Below the pieces are notes generated by a model. The model was not told where the DNA came from. It saw only the letters and a list, made by a program, of their open reading frames with translations, and made no database searches. The translations under genes were made by a program, and so were the position numbers. A stretch of 64,000 nucleotides of DNA from Alphaproteobacteria bacterium (GTDB taxonomy: Bacteria > Pseudomonadota > Alphaproteobacteria > RF32 > CAG-239), in contig SUUJ01000002.1 in assembly GCA_015062585.1 (NCBI GenBank), positions 145,263 to 209,262 of the forward strand, written 5' to 3'. Position 1 is the stretch's first letter; each line of letters opens with the position of its first letter. This document shows, piece by piece, positions 42,518-51,471 of the stretch.

Positions 42518-45500
42518 ATGAGTCAAGAACCGTTAACAAATTCGGAAAAATATGTTAAAAAGACCAATAACATCATTTTGATGATTGGTCTTTCGTCATT
42601 GATTGTCTTTATCTTCGGACTTATCTTGTTGATGACCAGTGGCGAAAACAAAGATACCTACGAAGAGCCGGTGTTTACGGAAAATGCCGATGTTTTCGGT
42701 TCTGCTCCTACCACAACTTCAGCATCTCAGGGAATAGAATTTTCAACAATGGAAGGCGAGATACCGATTACAACAACGCCTGATCCGATAGAAATGGGCG
42801 AGGTTGTCTTAGGAACAGATGCCAGCAATGTCTTGTCAATAGGAACAAACGGCAAAGCCGGAATAAAAATTGTTTCGGTTGAGTTGGCCGAACCTCCTGC
42901 TGCCGGATTTTCTTTTGAAGATAAATGTCGAGGAGCAGAGTTATCTGGCGAAGAAGTTTGTCATATCACTATGACTTGGGCTCCTGTTGTTGCCGGTAAT
43001 GTGCAAAATAATTTTATCATTTCTTGGCATGAAATAAATCTTGGAAAAGAAAGCATAAAGGCGGCAAAAGTTCCGGTTAGCGGAAATGCTGTTGAAAAAG
43101 AAGATTGTAGCATATGTGAAACAGCACCGCAAAGTGAAACTGTTGCAGGTAAAAACACTAAAGGAAATCGCTTAGCAATAGGGCCTGATGGTAAAGTTAT
43201 CGGAACAATAGATGAAGACGGCTATGTTCGTGATGAGAATGGTAATATCATCGGTAAAGTCGGTGCAGACGGTTTGATATATGACGAAAACGGCAATGTT
43301 ATCGGTGTCGCAGAAAACAGAAAAGCCGTATATGACGAATTTGGCAATCTTATCGGATATGCAAGGCCGGATGGCACGGTTGTTGACCTAAACGGCAATG
43401 TCGTCGGACGAGTGTTACCTGATGGAACGGTTGTTGATATGGACGGAAATCCTATCGGAAAAGTAGTAGAAACAGGTCTTGTATATGACGAAAACGGAAA
43501 TGTTATCGGTCGAGTACTACCGGATGGAACAGTTGTTGATATGGATGGAAATGTCATAGGTAAGGTACTTCCGGATGGAACAGTCGTTGATATGGATGGC
43601 AATAAAATCGGTTCTATCAGTAAAACAGGCCGTGTAGCCGTCGGAGCCGATGGAAAACCTATAGGCGTAGTTATGCCTGATGGTAGTGTCGTTGATAAGA
43701 ACGGTAATAAGATAGGTGTAGTTGATGAAGAAGGAAATGTCGTTTTCAAAGATTCTCCTTTAGCCGGTAAAAAACTCAGAGTTGCTTATGATGCAAATGG
43801 TAATGTTATAGGTTATGTCGATGAAGACGGTAATTTAGTCGATGCAAACGGTAATATTATAGGCAAGCTAAATGATGATGGAACAATTTCTGATTTGAAC
43901 GGTAATGTTATAGGTTATGTAGGCGAAGAAATTGTTTTTGATCCGAATATGATTGTCGGAAAAATAGTGTCATTTGAAAGTATACCTATTACCCCAAGCG
44001 GAACATTACTAGGGACATTGCAAAACGACGGCACCATAGAAAATGAGAAAAAACAAATAGTAGGAAGATTTATTCCCGACGGTACGGTTCGTGATACAAC
44101 CGGAAAAGTTGTTGCTAAAATGGTCAGAGCCGGAATGATTGTAGGCTATGGCTGTAATGATATCGGATATTTAGACAAAGACGGAAAAATAAAAAAAGGA
44201 AATGAAGAAACCGGATACAAAGTAAATCACGAAGGTGTTGTTTCTGATATGGAAGGAAAATACATCGGCGAAGTATTACCTATGGGTAAGGTTTTTGACG
44301 ATAAATGCAATTTGCTGGGTTTTGTTGACACTAAAGGTATTGTGAAAGATAAATCAAACAAATATGTGGGATGTGTAAATCCTGACGGAAGTGTCCTAAG
44401 TGAAGACGGTAACTATATCGGTCATGTTGCCAGAAAAGGTGTTGCAACCGATGTAAACGGCAATCTTTTGGGTAAAATAGACAATAACATTGTTATAAAC
44501 CCTAATAAACAAGCTGTCGGCTGCGTTAATTTATACGGTGATGTTTTCTCTAGCGGCGGAACCTATATAGGAAAGGCGTTGGGTGAACAATATGCATATA
44601 CCCTAAGCGGCAACTTTATGAATCCTGTTGATGACAGCGCAAAAATAAAAATATATGGCAAACCTTCGGCAATGCTTTCGACTAATAATTTGGTTATAGA
44701 TGAAAAAAGATCGATTATTGGTGTCGCAGTACCCGCAAAAACAACAATTGTCAGCACAGACGGCAATAAAATAGGCAATTTATTTATTGACGGCAACATC
44801 TATAACGGCGAGGGCATATCTCAAGGCAATATAAAAAATGGTGGATTGAGTGAATACAACAGTATAAGCGGATCCGTTATGCCAAGGGGAGAAGTTGTCG
44901 ATATCAAAGGCAACATTGTCGGAACGGTTAATTTTGATGGTAAGGTTGTGACTCGTTACGGCGATGTTATTGGAAGAATCAATGCTAAAGGTGATTATTT
45001 TAATACAACCGGAGAATATTCCGGCAGTGTGGTCGCAACAGGACCTGCAATCGGTTACGACGGATCATATATCGGCTATGCCACATCATCAGGCAAGGTT
45101 ATAGATTTGGACGGCAAAGAGGCAGCTCATACTACTTTTGATAAAAAGGTAGCAAATAACAATAATGATATAATAGGCGAAGTTATACCCGAAGGAATTA
45201 TGGTTGATATGATGGGTGATTACAAAGGATTGTTAAATTCTTTGGGTGATGTTGTTGATTTGCAAGGCAAAGTTGTTACAGCCATTCTTCCCGGAGGGTC
45301 CAGTGATAAAGGTTTAAGCCGATTAAACGGTAGAGGAGTTGTTGATTTTGGCGGAAATATTATCGGATTTGTTTCCCCTGACGGCAAAGTTGTTAATAAT
45401 ACCGGAGTTGTTTTAGGTAAAATACTTTCTGATGGCAATGTCTTGGGAGTTACCGGAAAAATCATCGGCGAGGTCGTTGATGGCGACATTGTTATATCAA

Positions 45501-45817
45501 ATAATGATAAAGTTGTGGGTTATGTAAATTTTGATGGTAAAATTATTGGTAAAGATGCTAGTATAATCGGTAAGGTCTTGTCCGGTGGTTTGGCTGTTGA
45601 TTTGAATAATCAGATTTTAGGAAAAATATATAAAATCGGCGCCACAATATTGGGTAACGACGGCAATTATAAGGGGCGCATAGCTCCTGACGGAAAAGTT
45701 GTTGATATGTTTGGAATAAATATCGGATATATCAAGAACAACGGCTCGTTTATAGATCTTGATAAAAATGTTTCAGGCTATGTTCTTGGCGAAGTAGCTA
45801 AAAACCGAAGGAATTAG
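42518..45817 (+). CDS. Inner-membrane half of a split VirB10: anchor, Ig-like domain and beta-repeat array
   Basis: 1,099 residues. Cytoplasmic N-terminus, one membrane helix (IILMIGLSSLIVFIFGLILLM, about 18-39), a beta-sandwich-like domain (about 83-192: PIEMGEVVLGTDASNVLSIGTN..., two cysteines) of the ASH/choice-of-anchor type, and then several dozen units of about 17 residues of the form GNVIGRVLPDGTVVDMD. The helix and place (after virB9) match the N-terminal part of VirB10/DotG proteins, but the VirB10 C-terminal domain is missing. That domain is in the next gene. Units at 43400-43620 are nearly identical 51-base DNA repeats. The repeats recall, by analogy only, the repeat regions of Legionella DotG and Helicobacter CagY. 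Confidence 0.78.
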   Translation: MSQEPLTNSEKYVKKTNNIILMIGLSSLIVFIFGLILLMTSGENKDTYEEPVFTENADVFGSAPTTTSASQGIEFSTMEGEIPITTTPDPIEMGEVVLGTDASNVLSIGTNGKAGIKIVSVELAEPPAAGFSFEDKCRGAELSGEEVCHITMTWAPVVAGNVQNNFIISWHEINLGKESIKAAKVPVSGNAVEKEDCSICETAPQSETVAGKNTKGNRLAIGPDGKVIGTIDEDGYVRDENGNIIGKVGADGLIYDENGNVIGVAENRKAVYDEFGNLIGYARPDGTVVDLNGNVVGRVLPDGTVVDMDGNPIGKVVETGLVYDENGNVIGRVLPDGTVVDMDGNVIGKVLPDGTVVDMDGNKIGSISKTGRVAVGADGKPIGVVMPDGSVVDKNGNKIGVVDEEGNVVFKDSPLAGKKLRVAYDANGNVIGYVDEDGNLVDANGNIIGKLNDDGTISDLNGNVIGYVGEEIVFDPNMIVGKIVSFESIPITPSGTLLGTLQNDGTIENEKKQIVGRFIPDGTVRDTTGKVVAKMVRAGMIVGYGCNDIGYLDKDGKIKKGNEETGYKVNHEGVVSDMEGKYIGEVLPMGKVFDDKCNLLGFVDTKGIVKDKSNKYVGCVNPDGSVLSEDGNYIGHVARKGVATDVNGNLLGKIDNNIVINPNKQAVGCVNLYGDVFSSGGTYIGKALGEQYAYTLSGNFMNPVDDSAKIKIYGKPSAMLSTNNLVIDEKRSIIGVAVPAKTTIVSTDGNKIGNLFIDGNIYNGEGISQGNIKNGGLSEYNSISGSVMPRGEVVDIKGNIVGTVNFDGKVVTRYGDVIGRINAKGDYFNTTGEYSGSVVATGPAIGYDGSYIGYATSSGKVIDLDGKEAAHTTFDKKVANNNNDIIGEVIPEGIMVDMMGDYKGLLNSLGDVVDLQGKVVTAILPGGSSDKGLSRLNGRGVVDFGGNIIGFVSPDGKVVNNTGVVLGKILSDGNVLGVTGKIIGEVVDGDIVISNNDKVVGYVNFDGKIIGKDASIIGKVLSGGLAVDLNNQILGKIYKIGATILGNDGNYKGRIAPDGKVVDMFGINIGYIKNNGSFIDLDKNVSGYVLGEVAKNRRN
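43405..43620 (+). repeat. 51-base repeats within the VirB10 repeat array
   Basis: Successive units such as those at 43508 and 43559 (GGTCGAGTACTACCGGATGG, GGTAAGGTACTTCCGGATGG) are 51 bases apart and differ at few sites. This is the most homogeneous part of an array that is otherwise diverged at DNA level. Confidence 0.8.
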
Positions 45818-45819
45818 TG

Positions 45820-48800
45820 ATGAATTTAATAAATAAAATAATAAAAGCTTTTATGTCATCAAGCATGATCCTTGGTTTTGTTGTTGCCTCAAATATGGCG
45901 CAAGCTCAAGAAATTACGGCAATAAATTTTAACGGTGATCAGGTTGGTAAAGTGATACCTGATGGTAAAGTTGTCGGTTTTGATAATAATTTAATCGGAA
46001 ATATTACCGCAGACAGTTTGTTGGTCGATTCTAACGGCGTTTTAATCGGTGGTGTGGTTCCCCAAGGAATAGCTATCGGCAACGATATAAAAGTATTGGG
46101 TAAAGTAGGTAGTGACGGAAATGTTCGCGGAGCTTCCGGACAAGTCGTCGGCCGAGCTCTGCCAAATGGCTTGGTTATTAGTAACAGTTATGAAATTTTG
46201 GGACAAATCGTATCGGCCGGATTGGTTTATAATGACGAGGGTCAGGTTTCAGGTAGGGTTACCGGTGACGGATTGTACACAAATATTTTAGGCGAACAAA
46301 TCGGTGTGATAACGCCTGACGGATATGCTTATAAAAAAATAGGCAACGACTACATTATGGATGGACGCCTGATATCTTCAAAAATGGTCGTTTCCGTAAA
46401 TGGTGATTTTATAGGTAGCGTTGCACCCGGTGGTCAGGTAACAGACTTTGATTCAAAAGAAATAGGTTTTATCAAAGCAAATGGGTTTGCTTATAGCGGC
46501 GACAAAGTTGTAGGTAAGGTTGTTACCTCCGGATATGCTTTCAGTGATGATGGTAAATACATCGGATACATCAGCTATAATGGTGAAGTCATAAACAAAA
46601 ACAGTGTCGTCGGCAAGGTTAGAGCTGACGGATTAGTTTCTGATATAAAAGGTGATATTATAGGCGGATGTATAGATTTTTCCGCAACAGTGGTTGATGT
46701 CAAAGGAAGATATTTGGGACGCGTTCTGCCTGAAGGAAAAGTAATAAGCTTATCAACTGAAATCGGAAAAGTCGGCGCTAAAGGTATTGTTTACGGTTTG
46801 ACCGGGGGTGTTGTCGGCAAAATAGTAAAAACAGGTCCTGTTTTTGACTATAAAGGCGAAATAAAAGGTCATGCGGTAAGCAATGGCAGTGTTATATCTC
46901 TAAACGGAACAACAATCGGTTATATGATAGGTGACGATGCTTATAATTTGTCAGGATTGATTATCGGTTCTATATTAAATACAAAAGCAGTTTATCGAAA
47001 TGATAACTCATTCGTCGGAATCAGCGGAATATCTTCGTCAATAAACAATGGTACGGCACAACTTTATATTTCTCCTTGGGGCTATGTTTTTTCACAATCC
47101 GGTGATGTCGTAGGTAAGGCTCAAGATATAGACACCTATTATACACCATATGGCGAAATTCTCGGCTATCAAGGCTTGGATGGACGCATAGTTAACCGTT
47201 CTGATATGGAAGTAGGTCGAATAACCGGTCTTGGCTATGTCTTAAATAATCAAAATACCTTGGTAGGAAAAAATATAAATGCTCTTGCTGCCGTAAATTA
47301 TAGCGGTGAAAACTTAGGTGTATTAAATGGAAAGAATTTAATTCTTAACAAAGAAGGAAATGCTGTCAGCAAGATATTGCCGGACGGTACAATAACTAAT
47401 ATAAAAGGAAGCAACCTTAATTATATGCCAAAAATGGGACAAAGTTATTCAAATAAAATAGCTTTGGATTTTAGAGGTAATTTACTGGGATATGTTGATT
47501 TAAGCGGAAGAGTAAACAATATTTCAGGCGCAAGAATAGGCTATGCTGTTCCCAGAGATTTAGTTATGGATAATAATGGATTTGTTAGCGGTTATATAAT
47601 CGGCTATAATAGTGTTGTAGATGAAAATTGCTCTGTTATCGGCGTAATTTCTTCTGATGGTCAGGTATATAATTATCGCGGCGTTTATGTTGGAAAAGTT
47701 CTTTCAAATGGCTATGTTATAAGCGACAGCGGAACAATATTGGGTAAAGCTGTAAATAAAAGACCGATAATAAATAATGAAGGTCGAGTAATAGGTTATA
47801 GTGAATATAACGGAAAGGTCATAAACGACAAGAACGAAGAAATGGGTTGTTTGAATTTTAAGGGACAATTGATAGGCTCGGATTCTACCTTAATCGGTGG
47901 AATATCAGCTATTGATCCGGTAATAGGTTATAACAACCGCATAGATGCCTATGGTACACTTAACGGCCTGATAGTTAACAACGATAATGAGCTTATCGGC
48001 TATCAGCAACCTAACGGAAATGTTAATTCAAATTCGGGTGTATTTACCGGATATATGTTAAAATATAAAATAGCCTTTGATTTTGCTAATAAGCCTATTG
48101 GTTTCGTTTCCGAAACAGGAAAAGTCATAAATAACAAAAAAGAAGAAATAGGTATTGTAGATTTTGACGGTTATGTTGTATCTAACAAAAATTCTATCGG
48201 TTATGCTTTAAATGATATGTATGTTTATGATGCAGAAGACAAACCCATAGGATATATAAATTTACAAGGCGAGGTTGTCAGTTTTTCTAATCAGAATATT
48301 GGTACGCTGGACAAAGGTTTTGTTATTAAAAACAAAGAAGTAGTAGCTCGCGGAGCAAGGGATTATAATATACGCAATAAAGATCGCCAAACTATCGGTT
48401 ACCTAAATCTCAAGGGCGAGGTGGTTGATAATTCGGGTAATGTTGTCGGTACATTGACCGGTAAGGGTAGAATTGTAAATTCTTCCAATGAGCATATAGC
48501 AACAGCCACTCCGTTACAATATTACGGTTCTGGAATGTCTTCGCGTCAGATGATTTTTGATGAAAATGGAAATCTGATAGGATATTTAAACGAAAATGGC
48601 GAATTGGTTGATGCTAACGGTAATATTATCGGTAAAAAAGACAGTGATGGTAATATTGTCAATATAAATGGCGAGAAAATGGCATCTTCAATGAAGGATA
48701 AACCTATTTATGATGAAAATGGTAATATCATAGGTTATACAGATGAGAATGGAAGCGTTTTCGGTAAAGACGGTAATCTTTTAGGTCAATTAAACGAAAA

Positions 48801-50394
48801 AGGCGAGGTCGTTAACGCTGATAATAAAGTTGTCGGCAAAATAGGAAAGCCACAAGAAGAAAAACCGGTTGAAGAAGTTCCGGCAATTCAAGATGCGTCA
48901 AATTTGTTTGATATGTCAGAGATTACAGGCGCTAAAAGTGATGTTCCTAATGTAATAGAAGAAACATCACCTGATTTATTAAAAATGCTCGAAAGCAATA
49001 AATATGGTAAGTCTTTAGGTATAGCCTTAACACCGGATGGCGATTATTTGGGCGATATTATGGAAGACGGCAGCGTATTGGATGAAGATGGAAATGTTGT
49101 AGGCTATTATTCGCCGGACGGATTGATATTGGATAGTAATGGCGAAATTATAGGTGTTGAAGATTCCGACTATGATTATGATGATGAGGATAGTGAGGAT
49201 GACGGTGCTGCACCATTTATACCGGCAGGATCGTTTGGTCCCGGTGGTGCATACGGAATTGGAGATGGTAGTGCCGGTAATTTAGGTCCCGGAGGCGGTT
49301 TTGGTCCGGGTGAAAGATATGATCCTGTCAGACAAGCCGCTTTGAATGCAGCAATGCAGGAAAGAAGAACTAATATTTCTGTCGGAAAAATCAGTTCAGG
49401 TATAAATCCATCAACATTTGACGGATATCAAAAAGATTGGTCTGAGCAAGGCATAGGAAAGTCAATATCCTCATGGCGTGTAGATATGTCAGAAATGATA
49501 TTCTCTGACAAACCTATTCCCGCTGTTATTGCTCGTGCTATTGATACAAATAATCCGGCGCCGGTTACCGCGTATGTTGAACGCAATGTTTACGCCGAAG
49601 AAGGCAGAAATATAATAATTCCTGCCGGTTCTCGATTGATAGGTGCTTTTGGCTCGATAACAGCTTCTGCTGAAGCCACATCAGAATCAGCACGCGTCCA
49701 AATCACTTGGGAAAGGTTGATAAGACCGGATGGTTCAATCTTTGTATTTAGCGGCCAAACAGCAGATGCTCAAGGTCGTGCCGGTGCTCTGGGTTATGTT
49801 GACCAACAACTGTTCAAGAAATATACATTGCCTGTTGTAACAACGGTATTAAGTTCTGCCGCTTCATTCTTTATGGCATCAGCTGAGGATAATGCCGGAC
49901 AAATCGAAAACTCTAAACAACAAGCTGCCAGTGACGCTCGCCAAAACTTCCTTGAAGATATGGATGTATTGTTTGATGACATCTTGTCTGATAAAACCGA
50001 TGTTAAAGCTATGACCTATGTTCCTGCCGGAACTCGAATCATTATTTATCCGAATACTGATTTGTGGCTCAGAACACCGGATAGAGATGAAGAAGCTTCT
50101 GCACTTGCAGAAAGTAAAGCTCCACAAGTGTTGATTGATGACGCAAAAGTACAAGGTAAAATAGAAAAAGAAAGAAAAGAAATGGCAACACCGGGTGGCG
50201 CAGTTGTTTACAATCCGGATGAAACAGACGCTGAAGCTAAAGGTAGTGGAGCTGTACTTATCGATGATAAGAAAAAAGAAGGTGACATAGCTGCACCGCC
50301 TCCGCCTCCGCCATCAGCAGGTGTTGTAGCTCCGCCACCCGGAGCCGCAACAAGTTCAGCAACATCAGATAGTGGCGTACCGGCCTTATTCTAA
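45820..50394 (+). CDS. virB10: Exported half of a split VirB10: signal peptide, beta-repeat array and VirB10/TrbI domain
   Basis: About 1,524 residues. A cleavable-looking signal peptide (ends MAQAQ) replaces the usual VirB10 anchor; then the same 17-residue repeats as in the preceding protein (about 34-1010, again about 1065-1115), an acidic/Gly-rich linker, and the VirB10 barrel domain (about 1225-1420: KPIPAVIARAIDTNNPAPVTAY, IIIPAGSRLIGAFG, FSGQTADAQGRAGALGYVDQ, YVPAGTRIIIYPNTDLWLR). The tail is proline-rich. ATG 45820 with AAGGA eight bases upstream; a GTG at 45817 overlaps the previous stop. Having its own signal peptide argues against a broken gene. Confidence 0.9.
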   Translation: MNLINKIIKAFMSSSMILGFVVASNMAQAQEITAINFNGDQVGKVIPDGKVVGFDNNLIGNITADSLLVDSNGVLIGGVVPQGIAIGNDIKVLGKVGSDGNVRGASGQVVGRALPNGLVISNSYEILGQIVSAGLVYNDEGQVSGRVTGDGLYTNILGEQIGVITPDGYAYKKIGNDYIMDGRLISSKMVVSVNGDFIGSVAPGGQVTDFDSKEIGFIKANGFAYSGDKVVGKVVTSGYAFSDDGKYIGYISYNGEVINKNSVVGKVRADGLVSDIKGDIIGGCIDFSATVVDVKGRYLGRVLPEGKVISLSTEIGKVGAKGIVYGLTGGVVGKIVKTGPVFDYKGEIKGHAVSNGSVISLNGTTIGYMIGDDAYNLSGLIIGSILNTKAVYRNDNSFVGISGISSSINNGTAQLYISPWGYVFSQSGDVVGKAQDIDTYYTPYGEILGYQGLDGRIVNRSDMEVGRITGLGYVLNNQNTLVGKNINALAAVNYSGENLGVLNGKNLILNKEGNAVSKILPDGTITNIKGSNLNYMPKMGQSYSNKIALDFRGNLLGYVDLSGRVNNISGARIGYAVPRDLVMDNNGFVSGYIIGYNSVVDENCSVIGVISSDGQVYNYRGVYVGKVLSNGYVISDSGTILGKAVNKRPIINNEGRVIGYSEYNGKVINDKNEEMGCLNFKGQLIGSDSTLIGGISAIDPVIGYNNRIDAYGTLNGLIVNNDNELIGYQQPNGNVNSNSGVFTGYMLKYKIAFDFANKPIGFVSETGKVINNKKEEIGIVDFDGYVVSNKNSIGYALNDMYVYDAEDKPIGYINLQGEVVSFSNQNIGTLDKGFVIKNKEVVARGARDYNIRNKDRQTIGYLNLKGEVVDNSGNVVGTLTGKGRIVNSSNEHIATATPLQYYGSGMSSRQMIFDENGNLIGYLNENGELVDANGNIIGKKDSDGNIVNINGEKMASSMKDKPIYDENGNIIGYTDENGSVFGKDGNLLGQLNEKGEVVNADNKVVGKIGKPQEEKPVEEVPAIQDASNLFDMSEITGAKSDVPNVIEETSPDLLKMLESNKYGKSLGIALTPDGDYLGDIMEDGSVLDEDGNVVGYYSPDGLILDSNGEIIGVEDSDYDYDDEDSEDDGAAPFIPAGSFGPGGAYGIGDGSAGNLGPGGGFGPGERYDPVRQAALNAAMQERRTNISVGKISSGINPSTFDGYQKDWSEQGIGKSISSWRVDMSEMIFSDKPIPAVIARAIDTNNPAPVTAYVERNVYAEEGRNIIIPAGSRLIGAFGSITASAEATSESARVQITWERLIRPDGSIFVFSGQTADAQGRAGALGYVDQQLFKKYTLPVVTTVLSSAASFFMASAEDNAGQIENSKQQAASDARQNFLEDMDVLFDDILSDKTDVKAMTYVPAGTRIIIYPNTDLWLRTPDRDEEASALAESKAPQVLIDDAKVQGKIEKERKEMATPGGAVVYNPDETDAEAKGSGAVLIDDKKKEGDIAAPPPPPPSAGVVAPPPGAATSSATSDSGVPALF

Positions 50395-50406
50395 GGAGTT
50401 AATGAT

Positions 50407-51375
50407 ATGTCTTTTACAGTTTTGGAATCAATTTTAAGACCGTTATCTTATTGGTATGAACAAGACGGAATAGAAGAGGTTGCCATCAATAAAGGTGGCG
50501 AAATATGGTTGCGCCTAAGAGGAAAAAGAGCATATCCTTGGACTGTTTACAAAGATGAAAAGCTAAGCAAAGAATATCTTACGGATTTACTGTATATTGT
50601 TGCTAACACCTATGAATTACCGTTTGATCCTATACAAGGAAACCCTGTTGTCTATGCTACAATACCGGGGGAACATCGTTTTTCAGCCATTTGCGGCCGA
50701 AATGTTATGTATGATAATGATGACCTGACAGGCGGTATTGCTCTTACAATTCGTGTACACGCCGACGATGTATCATTCGGATTAGGAGATTATGGACTAA
50801 CACAAGGTGGAAAACTGCACAAAATAAACCCCTTAAAAGATATTCAAGAGCCTGAAGATCCTTATGAACGACTCCTCTTAAGTCTAAAAAGAGGTGATCA
50901 TATTTTGGTGTCAGGAGCAACTGCAACGGGTAAAACCACTTTCTTAAACAATTTGCTTAAAATTTTAGACCCGCACAAAAGAATTTTAACTATTGAGGAT
51001 ACCAGAGAATTGATTGTTCCTCACAAAAACAGAGTTCATATAACTTTATCGCGTACCGAACAAACAAACGCCCTAAATTATGCAAAAGTTATTGACTTGG
51101 TTGTTCGTTTTACTCCTGATGCAATTGTGGGCGGAGAGATTTCAACCGGTAATGCCGGCGCCTTATGGGAACTGATGGGGTCAGGACACGATAACTGCTT
51201 AGCTACCATTCACGCCGAAAGCTCTGAAGCAGCATATCAGGCGTTTACCGATCGTATTATGCACTCCTATCCTCAAACTGATAGAAAGAAAACTATTGAG
51301 GAAATGCGCAAAAAATTAAGAGTGGTTCAAATAAATCGTGACGGAAACTTGCGTGCTGTTACCGAAATTACATAA
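50407..51375 (+). CDS. virB11: T4SS hexameric ATPase VirB11
   Basis: 322 residues, typical. N-terminal ring domain (about 1-150: EVAINKGGEIWLRLRG...GEHRFSAICGRN), Walker A GATATGKTT at 170-178, Asp box LTIEDTRELIVP, Walker B PDAIVGGEIS with the usual Glu, and His box NCLATIHAESS. VirB11 works on the cytoplasmic side with VirB4 in pilus assembly and substrate transfer. AAGGAG precedes ATG 50407, 12 bases after virB10. Confidence 0.95.
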   Translation: MSFTVLESILRPLSYWYEQDGIEEVAINKGGEIWLRLRGKRAYPWTVYKDEKLSKEYLTDLLYIVANTYELPFDPIQGNPVVYATIPGEHRFSAICGRNVMYDNDDLTGGIALTIRVHADDVSFGLGDYGLTQGGKLHKINPLKDIQEPEDPYERLLLSLKRGDHILVSGATATGKTTFLNNLLKILDPHKRILTIEDTRELIVPHKNRVHITLSRTEQTNALNYAKVIDLVVRFTPDAIVGGEISTGNAGALWELMGSGHDNCLATIHAESSEAAYQAFTDRIMHSYPQTDRKKTIEEMRKKLRVVQINRDGNLRAVTEIT

Positions 51376-51426
51376 AATCAGGCATTTTTTTGCATTTTAT
51401 TAACTCTAAATTTACATGATTACCTT

Positions 51427-51465
51427 ATACTTGAGTATGATTCATGAATTTTAAGTACTTAAGTA
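51427..51465. promoter_or_regulatory. Promoter/operator of the 800-residue protein gene
   Basis: TTTACA (51411-51416) and TATGAT (51436-51441) make a plausible promoter with a long spacer. Two palindromes follow: ATACTTGAGTAT (51427-51438, one mismatch pair) and TACTTAAGTA (51456-51465, perfect), the second ending seven bases before the start codon. ACTTAAGT also lies in the promoter of the regulator gene at 56715-57686. Confidence 0.5.
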
Positions 51466-51471
51466 GAAAAA

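Noticed and set aside
43222..43749. Minus-strand frame of 175 codons, Pro/Ser/Thr-rich
   Set aside because: It is a mirror of the plus-strand 51-base repeats; repeats keep antisense frames open. No ribosome site.
45810..45825. VirB10 split seen as a frameshift or sequencing error
   Set aside because: The second frame has its own ribosome site and a complete signal peptide, and the first ends naturally after its repeat array. Two real genes fit better.
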